From Bradyrhizobium sp. CIAT3101 (lineage in GTDB: Bacteria; Pseudomonadota; Alphaproteobacteria; Rhizobiales; Xanthobacteraceae), in NCBI RefSeq assembly GCF_029714945.1, contig NZ_CP121634.1:8391001-8455000 (forward strand): DNA of 64,000 nt. The letters run 5' to 3'. The notes beneath the pieces are model-generated. The model was not told where the DNA came from, did not search any database, and saw nothing but the letters and a program-made list of their open reading frames with translations. The position numbers were made by a program, and so were the translations under genes. Below, in pieces: positions 39,194 to 49,098 of this stretch. The stretch's first letter is position 1, and each line of letters begins with the position of its first letter.

Positions 39194-39880
39194 GCGCCTC
39201 TCCTAACGAGAGCCGGGATTGACCGCGGGCAACGACCAGAAGAACATCAGGTCGCCTTACCAGGCCTATCCCATGACGGCTCTCGACCACATGGGGTGGG
39301 TTTGAAGCCGTCAGGTCCGATCCACCTGGCGGCTTCGACGTTCAGGTGCACATTTTGTGAGAAGCTCGCCCGTCCGCTGCTTCAGCCATGAGAGAGTTTT
39401 CTTACCGCCTCTGATCAAGTCAATTCAGCTCATGACCATTCGGCCGCATTATGTGCATTCCGGGCAAGCGGTCCGCCTCGCCGGATCGCGCTAGTAGTTC
39501 GCTCCCGAGCCGCATCAGGTTGTATTGTAGCCAAAGCCATTGCTGCAGATCGCTCTTGCTATGCCGAAACAACGACTCGGCACGCGGGCGATATGGAGTC
39601 CGTAGAAATGGCTGGCCATGTTCCGCTCCTTGCCGCTGCGGGACTGAGATCGGCCGTTCTTGCCGACCCCAAACTACTGTGCCTAGCCCTGCATGGTAGC
39701 GGTTGATTGATACTGATTAATGCAATGAATTGCGCATGGACGCCCAAATTCGGCGCCCGAGACGCTTTTTAGATGAATTTCACCAGCCGATTTCCGGCTT
39801 CTGCTGCTGGTGAAGCCAATTACTTTGTCATCGCGATGTAATAATCCATAAAGACGTGCCAACGAGCGGAGATTTGAACT
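39194..39880. other. Intergenic stretch with a gene fragment and an inverted repeat
   Basis: A minus-strand frame near 39424-39570 ends in QWLWLQYNLMRLGSELLARS and HIMRPNGHELN, which looks like the C-terminus of a lost protein that I cannot name. The inverted repeat at 39779-39814 lies upstream of the ammonia-lyase gene. Confidence 0.4.
39779..39814. repeat. Inverted repeat upstream of the diaminopropionate ammonia-lyase gene
   Basis: TTCACCAGC and GCTGGTGAA form a perfect 9-bp inverted repeat separated by 18 bp, about 65 bp before the start. It could be an operator or a hairpin. Confidence 0.5.
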
Positions 39881-41116
39881 ATGTTTCTACCCAACTCTCA
39901 CGCCGATCATCGCACTTTCCTCCATGCTTCAGACGCCGACATGCTGAGCGTCGAAGCCGCTCGCGAGGTCGAGCGGTTTCTCAGGCGTCGCGATGGACAC
40001 AAGGAAACTCCACTGGTTTCTTTGGCGGGCCTTGCTCGTGACATCGGAGTTGGTTCGATCCATCTCAAGGATGAAGGTCATCGTCTCGGCCTTGGAAGTT
40101 TCAAAGCGCTAGGCGGTTCTTATGCTGTGATCCGCCTGGTGCTTGAGGAAGCAGCTCGTCAGCTCGGTCGCAATGTTGAGCTGTCCGAATTGCATGGACC
40201 TGACGTTCAGGCCGTCGCGCGAAGCATGACGGTCTGCTGTGCCACGGACGGCAACCACGGCAGATCAGTTGCTTACGGCGCCCAGCTAGTTACGGCGAAG
40301 TGCGCCATTTTTGTTCATTCAGGCGTGAGCAACGAGCGCGTCGCCGCTATTGCTCGCTTTGGCGCGCAGATGATCCGCGTCGAGGGCAACTATGACGACT
40401 CGGTAGCTGAGGCAGCCAGAGTAGCGGCGAAAAACAGATGGATTACGGTGTCTGACACGTCCTGGCCCGGTTACGAGCGCATCCCGGGGCTCGTGATGCA
40501 GGGATACACTGCTCTATTGAGTGAGGCTCTGCGCCAATTGCGTGAACCTCCTACTCATGTCTTCATTCAGGCTGGCGTGGGTGGGCTTGCCGGTGCGATT
40601 GCCGGACATTTTTCCGTCCTGTTCGGCAACGATCGGCCGTTCTTCACCGTTGTCGACCCCTCACGGGCGGCGTGCCTCCTCGAAAGCGCGCAGGCGGGGC
40701 ATCCTGTCAAAGTGGATTCCGGGCAATCCACCGTGATGGCAATGCTCGAATGCTACGAACCCTCCCTCATCGCGTGGCGTATCCTTTCGCGCACAGCGGA
40801 CGCTTTCATGACGGTCGACGATGAAGACGCAATCAGCGTCATGAAGCGGTTGGCAAATCCGAACGATGGCGATCCGGCTGTTGTTGCTGGCGAAAGCGGT
40901 GGTGTTGGCCTTGCAGCGTTACTGAAGGCTGCCTCCAATCCGATCCTGCGCGCCAAGATTGGTCTTGGACCGAATGCACGAGTTTTTCTGATCAACACCG
41001 AGGGTGCGACCGATCCCAGCCTTTATGAAGAGTTGGTTGGCACAGCGCCTGCGCAAGTGACTGCGAAGCACGATAGAGCTGACGACAACAGGTCGATGGA
41101 TGAAGCTCGCTCGTGA
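39881..41116 (+). CDS. Diaminopropionate ammonia-lyase-like PLP enzyme
   Basis: A fold-type II PLP enzyme, expected to convert 2,3-diaminopropionate to pyruvate and ammonia. The 411-residue protein has ETPLVSLAGLARDIG, the Schiff-base lysine in GLGSFKALGGSYAV, CCATDGNHGRSVAYGA, the phosphate-binding region QAGVGGLAGAIAG and GESGGVGLAAL. This pattern matches DpaL/YgeX more than threonine dehydratase. It is a single gene; plants such as Lathyrus make diaminopropionate derivatives, so it may use a host-derived compound (inference). Confidence 0.82.
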   Translation: MFLPNSHADHRTFLHASDADMLSVEAAREVERFLRRRDGHKETPLVSLAGLARDIGVGSIHLKDEGHRLGLGSFKALGGSYAVIRLVLEEAARQLGRNVELSELHGPDVQAVARSMTVCCATDGNHGRSVAYGAQLVTAKCAIFVHSGVSNERVAAIARFGAQMIRVEGNYDDSVAEAARVAAKNRWITVSDTSWPGYERIPGLVMQGYTALLSEALRQLREPPTHVFIQAGVGGLAGAIAGHFSVLFGNDRPFFTVVDPSRAACLLESAQAGHPVKVDSGQSTVMAMLECYEPSLIAWRILSRTADAFMTVDDEDAISVMKRLANPNDGDPAVVAGESGGVGLAALLKAASNPILRAKIGLGPNARVFLINTEGATDPSLYEELVGTAPAQVTAKHDRADDNRSMDEARS

Positions 41117-41721
41117 GCTTTTAACGAACCGAGATAAATGATGACCGATTCTAGACCGCGGCAACGATCGCCGCGTTATCGCTCCATATTGTCCCGAGCT
41201 CTCCTCCCCTTGCACCCTGCTTATTCCACTTTGGGTGTCTGCGCAGCGATGGATTCGAGAATAGAGGTCGAAGTTGTGTGCCAGCTTGGCTGGTACCCAT
41301 GGTCAGTCTTTCCTTTTCCGCGAGTTCAAGCAACGGCGTGCGTCAGCCCTTTCTTTCTGGAGGAGCTTGCGGTGAGCCGCCGAAATAAAGCGCCTTAAAT
41401 GCCGTCGCGGTTGCGCAAGGCGATTGTTGCGCTGGAAGAGACACCATGGTCCGCTCTCAAGGCCGACTGCATGAACCGAAAAGCGTAGCGCGACCGTCGA
41501 ATTCTGTTCAGCTAACGGGATCGAGAGGGTCTACTCTTTACGAGTTGGCGAGCCCCCTCGCAAAGGGCCGGGCATATGAGCGCAACACGATCCGTCCGGC
41601 CCACTTAACTCGCTACGTTCGCGCCTCGAGGCACGGACACTTTGGTTGGGGGCGGCCTCATCCAGACGAAGCGTACTCGCTTCAGTCACAATCTCAGTCA
41701 CTTGGCCGCCTCTCCTTCCAC
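41117..41721. other. No recognisable gene
   Basis: About 600 bp between two convergent genes. The plus-strand ORF at 41446-42060 lies mostly opposite sfnG and looks like a shadow. Confidence 0.5.
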
Positions 41722-42828
41722 CTACTCAGCAGCCTCAGCGCGCACGGATTGGTTCGCCTCGAGTTCGCGGACCAGCGGGATCACATGCTTACCGAAATCT
41801 TCGACCTCTTCCTGGAAATGGAGGAAGCCGAGCAGGATCAGATCGGCACCAGCCTGTTTGAGCTCGATGATGCGTTCGGCGACCTGTTGCGGGGTCCCGA
41901 TCAGATTCGAGCGGAAGCCATCGTTGTATTGAACGAGGTCCTGAAATGTGGATTTGGCCCAATTGCCCTCGCGCTCGGGGCTGGCACTGCCAGCATTCTG
42001 GACCTCATGATGGAAGCCGCGCACCGCATCCGGGATCGCTTTGTCAATGATCTCTTGTAAAACCTCCTTCGCCTCGCTTTCCGTCTGTCGGACGATACCG
42101 AAAGCATTAATTCCAATCTTGGTACGCCAGCTTTTGCCGAAAGCCTTTTCTTTCGTCCTGATGTCATCGACCTGGGTCTTTAGGCCATCTGGCGTATTAC
42201 CATTGGTGAAGTACCAGTCGGACACGCGAGCAGCCATGTCACGAGCCGCCCGCGATGAACCGCCCTGAAAGATCTCCGGCAGCGGATCGAGCGGCTTTGG
42301 CTTGAGCGAATAGTCGTTGAACCGATAGTAGTCGCCCTTCAACGTGAACTTTTCCTCGGTCCAAGTCCCGCGAAGCGCGTTGATGAATTCCTCCGAGCGG
42401 CGGTAACGCTCGTCATGATCCAGCCAAGGCTCGCCGATCGCGTGGAATTCGCCGCGAAACCACCCTGAGACGATGTTGACCGCAACGCGCGCATTGGTGA
42501 GTTGACTGATCGTCGCAATCTGCTTTGCGGCCAGCGCCGGGTTCCAAGGCCCAGGAAGAAGCGCAGCGATAACCTTGAGCCTCTCGGTTGCGGCAAGGAG
42601 CGCGTGGGAAAAGCTGACGGACTCGTGCTGATTGTCGGCGCCATAACCGGCGGTGAATCGGATCTGACTCAGAGCATAGTCGAAGCCGGCTTTCTCGGCG
42701 ATCTGAGCAAGCTTGCGATTGTAATCGATGTCCCAGCTGGTTCGCTGTTCAATCGAAGAAATCACGAGGCCGCCCGATACGTTCGGCACCCAGTAAGCGA
42801 ATCTGATCGGATTGTTGTTCACAGTCAT
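41722..42828 (-). CDS. sfnG: SfnG-like FMNH2-dependent dimethylsulfone monooxygenase
   Basis: The 368-residue protein is an LLM-class flavin monooxygenase close to SfnG, which oxidises dimethylsulfone to methanesulfinate for sulfur supply. It has FAYWVPNVSGGLVIS, a DYALSQIRFTAGYG segment, NPALAAKQIATISQLTNAR, NIVSGWFRGEFHAIGEPW and PEIFQGGSSRAARDMAA. It needs reduced FMN from a reductase; none adjoins. It stands alone, with no sulfonate transport genes nearby. Confidence 0.87.
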   Translation of the reverse strand: MTVNNNPIRFAYWVPNVSGGLVISSIEQRTSWDIDYNRKLAQIAEKAGFDYALSQIRFTAGYGADNQHESVSFSHALLAATERLKVIAALLPGPWNPALAAKQIATISQLTNARVAVNIVSGWFRGEFHAIGEPWLDHDERYRRSEEFINALRGTWTEEKFTLKGDYYRFNDYSLKPKPLDPLPEIFQGGSSRAARDMAARVSDWYFTNGNTPDGLKTQVDDIRTKEKAFGKSWRTKIGINAFGIVRQTESEAKEVLQEIIDKAIPDAVRGFHHEVQNAGSASPEREGNWAKSTFQDLVQYNDGFRSNLIGTPQQVAERIIELKQAGADLILLGFLHFQEEVEDFGKHVIPLVRELEANQSVRAEAAE

Positions 42829-44036
42829 CTTGTTTGTCCCTCAAGAGTTAGGCTTGCGCGGAGAAAAGCGACAATCTGAGACAGGCAACGCCGAGCCGTC
42901 GCGCTCGGCAAGACGGGGCTCACGTGCTATTCACGTCCGTCGTTTAAGCTATTGGTTCGGGAGCACTACAATCCTCGGACATAATCCGAGCGCGCGCATT
43001 ACAATGGCGTCAACACGAGGACGCCCAAACGCAGCGGCAAGCTGCGGACTTCGTCAAATCACTCGCTTGGTCGACAATGCTGTTGCGCATCAAGAGCGTC
43101 CCTGGCCGGCATCATTGCCTGACTATCCTCGCAAAGAACTTGCGCCCGCGCGAGTCGAAGACGAACTATTTTTCCGACCGTTGAGATAATCCAATTTTGT
43201 AATTCTCCATTCGACGCGACGTTTATTGCGAAGAGAAGCTCAGATTGGATGAAAGGCGACAATCTTGTCTCTATGCTCGCGATCAGCTTTTGTCGGAAGG
43301 GATAGCTCGCGTCTCTCACCAGATCGAGGTTCGTCTATCTAGTCGCCCTTACGCTTCATCCAGATTGTGCCGGCCCTCGAGGCTCGGCATCGCCAGCACG
43401 ACATCGATAAGGATCAGGCTTGCTAATTCCTGATCAAGCGCCACTTATGTCAAAAATGCCTGGGCTCGAACATGCAAAGGATGGCCTCACCGAGGCGCGC
43501 AGTTGGCACGCGTTTTGATAGAGAGACCTCATCCGGAATAGACCACTGGAGTCCAGGTGTTATCGAAGGTCATTGCGTATCTGCGACCTCCACGTACGAG
43601 GCTCGCTAACTGCCCGGCGAATACCGGAACACGATTCAGGCGCAGCTGTTCCTACCAAGCGTCGGCCCGCGATATCCTCTCATCGCAAACTCGAAAACGT
43701 CCGTGTCTCTCGCTACGAGCGATTGGGGCGGCCGACGCTCTATCGATACGAGAGGCCAGCCTACTTTCGGAAGTGCGTTCTCAAGTTGACGCTCCTAGAC
43801 CCACGAAGCACCTAAGCTCGCCAAGAAATTTCAGTTCAAGGGTTAAACCCGCTGACGAGCTTTTGTCTCGCCGGGTCGTTAGCGCAAGTCTGAGAAAAGA
43901 CAAGAGCTCGAAACGGAAAACGAGATGAAGCGGACGAAACCTCCATTAGCGCACCCTTCTGCGCCGTTCAGAGGCACGTGTCGTGCGTTCTAGCATTGCA
44001 ACTCTGGCGCCCAAATAGAGACCTGGAACAGAAGTC
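42829..44036. other. Gene-poor stretch
   Basis: About 1.2 kb with short overlapping ORFs in all frames (for example 43059-43319 minus and 43557-43928 plus) and no recognisable product. Confidence 0.5.
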
Positions 44037-44624
44037 ATGACAGCGGAGACTGACATCAAATCGGCGTCCTCGAAAATGCAGGCAACCACCGTCTGGACAC
44101 TTGTGCTCGGCTTTGCCGCTGACCCATTGGCTCGATGGAGCTGGCCTGATTCAGACCAATATCTTACGATCATGCCTCAGTTCGTTAAGGCCTGTGGTGG
44201 ACGAGCATTCGAGCATGGCACGGCATACGTGACGGGAGGAGTTCGAGCCGCGGCGCTCTGGCTGCCACCCGGCGTGGAGCAAGATGAGGAGGCACTCGAC
44301 GCAATTATGGCTCGATCCCTGCGCCCGGAGATCACCGAAGCTATGGCACAGATACGGCTGGGAATGGCCGAACATCATCCACCCGAGCCACATTGGTATC
44401 TGCCGCTCATTGCCGCCGATCCGAACTGGGTCGGACACGGGCTTGGCAGATTGCTAATGGAACACGCTCTTAAACGATGTGATTCGGAGGGTACCACCGC
44501 CTATCTCGAAAGCTCAAATCCGGAGAACATTTCCTTTTACGAGCGCCACGGCTTCGAGGTCATTGGTGAGATACAGTATGGTGATTCGCCCTCGCTAACG
44601 CCAATGTTGCGGACAGCCCATTGA
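44037..44624 (+). CDS. GNAT-family N-acetyltransferase
   Basis: The 195-residue protein has the acetyl-CoA-binding motif A as LPLIAADPNWVGHGLGRLLMEHALKRCDSEG and the C-terminal AYLESSNPENISFYERHGFEVIGE, typical of the GNAT fold. The substrate is unknown. It is convergent with the LPMO-like gene. Confidence 0.85.
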   Translation: MTAETDIKSASSKMQATTVWTLVLGFAADPLARWSWPDSDQYLTIMPQFVKACGGRAFEHGTAYVTGGVRAAALWLPPGVEQDEEALDAIMARSLRPEITEAMAQIRLGMAEHHPPEPHWYLPLIAADPNWVGHGLGRLLMEHALKRCDSEGTTAYLESSNPENISFYERHGFEVIGEIQYGDSPSLTPMLRTAH

Positions 44625-44799
44625 GTGGCATACGCACACATTTCCCGAATGAGGGCTGGCGGTAGCCTGAGCGTCCCGTCGAAGTCAGCTTCAATCGCCG
44701 TTTCCTTTGCTCGAAAAGGCTGCCCGTGGTGGATCCGTGCAGGTCGGCGAAGCGTTTGCTGAACCTCGGCGGCGACAGGCGCCTGTCGCGCCGTCAATC

Positions 44800-45498
44800 C
44801 TAGTGACTGGAGCTCGACGACTTCGGTTCCTCAAACGTCGCGTCAACGATTTGATAAAACGCCATCGGGCTGTTGGCGATCTCCCACACCGCCAAAATAA
44901 TGTGATAGCCGGTGCGTTTTGGCAGGTCGCAGATATGAACGGTAGGCTCCTGGGGCATCAGTTTGGCATTCGGATCCCAAAACGGCTGGCCAGGATTCTG
45001 AATCGTGCAGAACGGCTTCACTTCGAACTGCGCGCGCGTAAGCGGAGAAGACGAATTCCAGTCGACCCGTGTAATGAAGTAGTTCCAACGCCGTGTCGGT
45101 CGAGCCGTAGCGTATTCCCACTTGAATTTTTGCTTCGCTCCTGAGTGTAGCCGAACTTTCTCCCAGCGCGTCGGTGTCTGCTCATCGAGCAAGGGTACAT
45201 CGCCGCTCACGCTGCTGCCGGCGATGTGACCGTCCGTTGGTGGCGCCGCGTTCTGCACATCGGTCGCCGCAGTTTGGTCTAACATCTCTCCCCTCATCGC
45301 GGGAAAGAACTTGCCGCTTTCCATCGCGTTTGCCCTCCGCAAATCAACTGGGCAGTCTTTGTTACTATGTTCGACACACAGCACAACGCGTGAAGCCGGT
45401 TCGGTGAGACGTCCCTGTGCGTACGCCTCCGCAACAGCGAGCAGCGATACTGCGGCACTGAAGCGCGCACTGGGCCAGTGCCGGAATACATACCTCAT
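44800..45498 (-). CDS. Secreted AA10 lytic polysaccharide monooxygenase homologue lacking the N-terminal copper His
   Basis: The protein of 232 residues has a signal peptide (residues 1-27, ending AEAYA) and a chitin-binding AA10 domain resembling CBP21: GRLTEPASR, TDGHIAG (second copper His), DEQTPTRWEKVRL, WNYFITRVDWNSSSPLTRAQFEVKPFC, HIILAVWEIANSPMAFYQIVD (axial Phe region). Canonical enzymes begin the mature chain with the copper-binding His; here the first residue after the predicted cleavage is Gln28 (CAG, 45415-45417). ATG 45498 follows GAGGAG. It would bind or once cleaved chitin-like polymers outside the cell. Confidence 0.88.
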   Translation of the reverse strand: MRYVFRHWPSARFSAAVSLLAVAEAYAQGRLTEPASRVVLCVEHSNKDCPVDLRRANAMESGKFFPAMRGEMLDQTAATDVQNAAPPTDGHIAGSSVSGDVPLLDEQTPTRWEKVRLHSGAKQKFKWEYATARPTRRWNYFITRVDWNSSSPLTRAQFEVKPFCTIQNPGQPFWDPNAKLMPQEPTVHICDLPKRTGYHIILAVWEIANSPMAFYQIVDATFEEPKSSSSSH

Positions 45499-46356
45499 GG
45501 TTCTCCTCACAATGTCCGATTGACTCTTGAAGAAGGGCCGCCAAATCGATTCAGACGTCCGTCACCAGGCAGGCGGACGCGGCAGGTTGCTAGGCAAGGC
45601 GGTCGCCGCCCGTGCTGCTTCTTCCACGCGCCCGCCGCGATTTCGAGAGCGCCTGGCGAGCCGAACCCAGCTATCTGGCCTCCGAACATTGTCCGATGAC
45701 CACACGCGTGCTGGTTAGTTAGGTTGTACGACGGCGGCGGGCCGATGGTTCAAATGACCTCTCTTTCACATGGGAACGCTTAATCTGCTCTCCTTCACAC
45801 CTCATCAGAGTTCAAGTCTCCTACGATGTCATAGCACTTGGGTGTCATGACGCGCGCCAGCATGCATCTGGCTCAACAAGAAGCCAGCGGTATCGAACTC
45901 CGCCAAGCCGACCGCCTTGCAGACGCGTAGATATGGAAGCCAATTGGTTGGAGACGACTGCGGTGCAGCGATGGAGACGGCATAGCTTCAATCGGCCGGA
46001 CCAAGTTGATAATGCAGCATTTCTGGCATCGAGTTTGATCCGATTGAGAAAACTTCATTTGAATTCGTCGGACAGGCGTCCGCGATGTGCTTGCTTCTTT
46101 GCAATTGATGTGCCGTTCGAGAGAGCTGCTTTGCGCCTGCTCTAAGAGCGGCAACCGACATTTCATGCCGCGCCGAACGTATTTTTGTCGGGCTGGCGGC
46201 AATGTGTCGCCAAGCCAACATTGAGCAGGGAAACGCCGTAACGATTCACTCGCGGGGATGGCTCGGTTCCTGCATGGCGGCAGTGATCATGTAGTGAGCG
46301 CCCTCTGAACAAACAGTTTTCGGTAGCTGCGGCAATAAATCCGGAAGTCCCACGCG
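45499..46356. other. No recognisable gene
   Basis: About 860 bp with overlapping short ORFs only. Confidence 0.5.
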
Positions 46357-46650
46357 ATGCGCAAGCCGTCTATTGCTGCTGTTGTAGTGCTCATCTCATC
46401 CCACGCTATTGCAAATGTCGATTTGATGATGGCGGCTAGACAGATTTTCAAGCCGTTCCTCCCTGCTGTCCCCGCGATTAAAGATAATCCTGTCACTGCC
46501 CAGAAAGTCGAGCTGGGCAAAATGTTGTTATATGCGTCAGGTCGATCGTCTCTACTGTCTAAATCGGGCGCTCGTGCTGCGTTTTCAGCGACCGCAAGCT
46601 CATTGCTTTGCTTCCTGGCTCATGGAAGTAGCAGCATTGGATCAAGATAA
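46357..46650 (+). pseudogene. Truncated cytochrome c peroxidase (CcpA/MauG-type) remnant
   Basis: The ORF has a signal-like start and then ARQIFKPFLPAVPAIKDNPV and QKVELGKMLLYASGRSS, which match the N-terminus of diheme cytochrome c peroxidases. The sequence then loses resemblance: no CxxCH heme motif follows before the stop. A decayed gene or fragment. Confidence 0.65.
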
Positions 46651-46698
46651 GGAATAGGCAGCATCCGCGATAGATTGCGAGCTGTACACGGAGGTCAG

Positions 46699-46860
46699 AT
46701 GACTACGGTTATAAAGAATCTGCTTGCCCGAAAGCAGAAGCTCATCGAACAACTTGATTCTACCCAGGACGTTCGGCAGCGCGAAGAGATCGAGCAACAG
46801 CTTGAAAAGATAAGAACCGCCCTCGATTTTCTCGATCCGCCTAAGAAGGTGAGCGAGTGA
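46699..46860 (+). CDS. Small coiled-coil conserved protein
   Basis: The 53-residue product starts MTTVIKNLLARKQKLIEQL and continues with a charged helical stretch. GGAGG precedes the ATG by 4 bp. Similar short proteins occur in Bradyrhizobium islands; function unknown. The next ORF overlaps its stop as GTGA. Confidence 0.6.
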   Translation: MTTVIKNLLARKQKLIEQLDSTQDVRQREEIEQQLEKIRTALDFLDPPKKVSE

Positions 46861-47033
46861 ACCGCAAGACCAAAGCCCAGCGGCCCGTGATTTGGATTTC
46901 CAGCGAGGGCTTCATTCTGATCGTGGCCGCGGCGCCTTGGCAGCCATCAATTCTCCCGATAGGCCATATGCTTGCCGACCCAGCTGACACGCGTGCAGCC
47001 AACGTCGGCTGCAGATGCCAGTACCAGGACTAA
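46857..47033 (+). CDS. Small hypothetical protein overlapping the preceding gene
   Basis: A GTG-start frame of 58 codons overlaps the preceding stop by 4 bp, which suggests translational coupling. The product begins VNRKTKAQRPVIWISSEGFI. No family is assigned. Confidence 0.4.
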   Translation: MNRKTKAQRPVIWISSEGFILIVAAAPWQPSILPIGHMLADPADTRAANVGCRCQYQD

Positions 47034-47348
47034 CTTGCTGCGGCGACATCAAACTGAATGCAAGCGTTTGGCTGCGGCGGTTCCGCAGGGCACTAAGCTC
47101 CACACACCGGACATTACCCGTCCTGGTTCACCCAAGGCGAAGTCGTCGCGCCGATATACTAGGCGCGGCGCTTTGCTTGTTTGAAAAGCGCTATTGCGCG
47201 AGACGCTGTCCGCAGCTGCCCATATTGCTTCAGGATCGCGTTACTCGCCCTTGTCGATCCCTGGTCAACCCGGGAAGGGAGTGGAAGGCAAGGAGCGACG
47301 GGGCCGCTGCAAGTTGCTCGGCTCAACTCAATGGTCGGAGGGCGCCAA

Positions 47349-47552
47349 TCATTCTGGCGCGATCGTCGCAAGTCCAGCTTCGATAACTGAGATTTCTTGG
47401 GTTACCTGCTCGGCAATTGGCCCTGGATCGATGCCGGTGACGCTTCTTAGTTGCCTCAGCAGCTCGCGCCGATGCGGAAGAAGGTCCTCTAGCGCCCCAC
47501 GATCCCTCAGCCTGACATAGCCGTTGACGATCAACTCAACCGAAAGCGTCAT
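47349..47552 (-). CDS. Small conserved rhizobial hypothetical protein
   Basis: The 67-residue product starts MTLSVELIVNGYVRLRDRGA and ends in a helix, EEISVIEAGL-like in related proteins (here QEISVIEAGLATI). It resembles a small family common in Bradyrhizobium. Function unknown. Confidence 0.6.
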   Translation of the reverse strand: MTLSVELIVNGYVRLRDRGALEDLLPHRRELLRQLRSVTGIDPGPIAEQVTQEISVIEAGLATIAPE

Positions 47553-48024
47553 CTATCTCTCAAACAAGCAGTTGCTTTAAATGGCCCATTTATCACATCA
47601 CGACAGTAGCATGCAGCACTGCAACACTGCACGCCGAAAACCATAATCGGTAACGCTAATGGGCAAAGCTCGTTGTCGCCAGCATCAACCGCGGCCATCC
47701 TGATGAGCCGCCGAGGAGCCGATGTTTCGCGTAGCCGGCTCCTTCGCGGCAAGGGGCCGCCGCTTCGACGAGCGGCGGCCCCGCCGGGGCGAGCACCGTT
47801 CCAGAGCGGCGACCAGATGACAGAACCCGCGCCACTTTATCATTCGCGACTTCTCTGTCGATGGTGTTGGCATACGGCTCAACGCAAGGAAGCAACTTCA
47901 CTCTCCCTCGAAAATCAACCGCAGGTCGGCTTTGGTGGCCGTTCTCGGCATCACGCGAGGTCCAAACGATTCGACCTGCAATCACCAGGCCGTAACGCGC
48001 GGCCTCCCCACGCTCCCTCCGTGC
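47553..48024. other. No recognisable gene
   Basis: About 470 bp of overlapping out-of-frame ORFs. A plus-strand stretch at 47754-47790 (GGCCGCCGCTTCGACGAGCG, then GCGGCCCCG) has short inverted repeats. Confidence 0.4.
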
Positions 48025-48369
48025 TTAAACCGAGGGAGGTCTTTCAGATTTAGACGGTTCTGCGGAACACGCCACTGTATTGATCCACGAGATTGTGGCT
48101 ACCCCGACCTCTATCCAGCACGAAGCCGCAGTCAGCAGGGCCGCTAACCCAACTGGAAAAGCATCCTTCCTATCATGTCCAAGGAAGGCACGCGGAGTAT
48201 GGAAAAGAAGGGGAAGGTCTTTTAAGCGACAGCGCTGATAGCAATCGTAGCCGCAATATTCTCTACGCGTGACAACATCTCGCAGGTAACCAGGACCTAA
48301 CGACCGAGAACAGGCGGTACAGCTTTGCTCGCCGTGCGGGGTCCGGTGATTCACGAGAATGAACTTCAT
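48025..48369 (-). CDS. Cys-rich conserved rhizobial hypothetical protein
   Basis: The 114-residue product starts MKFILVNHRTPHGEQSCTAC and has SRSLGPGYLRDVVTRREYCGYDCY; the paired Cys suggest a zinc-binding ribbon. The family is common in Bradyrhizobium and its role unknown. The C-terminal half after about residue 70 is hydrophobic and less like the family, so the 3' end may be altered. Confidence 0.6.
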   Translation of the reverse strand: MKFILVNHRTPHGEQSCTACSRSLGPGYLRDVVTRREYCGYDCYQRCRLKDLPLLFHTPRAFLGHDRKDAFPVGLAALLTAASCWIEVGVATISWINTVACSAEPSKSERPPSV

Positions 48370-48595
48370 AGCATGGGCTCGTTAGTGTACTCCGTGCGGT
48401 CTTGAGAGTTTGGCGTTCAAGGTCCGAAGGCGCGCCAATTCTCGTTCCGGCCGCAATCACATGCGGCTTCGGCGATAGCGGTGGATATTTTCCGACTGTC
48501 TCGCAGACAAATGACTATGCCCGGTAACGCAGTCGTGGAGCATCCGAAACGAAGAATGCAAACGCCTTTGAGGTCTATGTGATACACGGCACGTG
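48370..48595. other. Short gap between two hypothetical genes
   Basis: 226 bp; a minus-strand ORF runs through it in another frame (48417-48695) without family resemblance. Confidence 0.4.
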
Positions 48596-48781
48596 TTAGG
48601 CCGCTCGCGACCAGTGAAGCCACTTTTGATCGGCCTCCCGACGCGCCCTGGACCGATCGACGCATTTCTTGGAGCAAAGGGCCATTCGCCAGCAATAGTA
48701 GCGGATCAGACCGAACCGGCCACCGCAGACCGCACAGCCGTTTGCCGAACCATGCTCCGAATTCTGGAAGCCATTACGCAT
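48596..48781 (-). CDS. Cys-rich small conserved protein
   Basis: The 61-residue product contains CAVCGGRFGLIRYYCWRMALCSKKCVDR, shown here in part as CAVCGGRFGLIRYY and CSKKC, a zinc-ribbon-like pattern seen in small Bradyrhizobium proteins. AGGAGG precedes the ATG by 6 bp, which fixes this start over a longer upstream frame. Confidence 0.65.
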   Translation of the reverse strand: MRNGFQNSEHGSANGCAVCGGRFGLIRYYCWRMALCSKKCVDRSRARREADQKWLHWSRAA

Positions 48782-49098
48782 TCTCGCCTCCTGTAGGCGT
48801 ATTGGTGGATACCTTCCCGCGTTATTTCTTCGGCGCAGCACTACGCGCAGCACGCGCGACTCTGGCACTAGTCAAGCTGCCGGGCCGTACGGAGGAGATC
48901 AGGTTCGACAGCGTATGATGTGGAAGCAACCGCTCCATTTGAGGGGCTCTACCGAGGTCACTGACTATAAAGGCAATCCAATTGTGATTACTGCAATCCG
49001 GAGGGGAGTTGGGCCGAAATCCTGCGGACGGAAAATGATTCCCAACGGATTTTAGCTTAAGATGGCCGATCGCAACCATTTTGCACTCCGCCACGGTT
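48782..49098. other. No recognisable gene
   Basis: About 315 bp. A 90-codon minus ORF (48822-49094) has no clear family. Confidence 0.4.

Noticed and set aside
39720..39880. A CRISPR or other short-repeat array in the gap before the ammonia-lyase
   Set aside because: Only a single inverted repeat is present; no direct repeat series was seen here or elsewhere in the window.
41446..42060. A 204-codon plus-strand ORF
   Set aside because: Its larger part lies opposite the 3' half of sfnG and no protein family fits.
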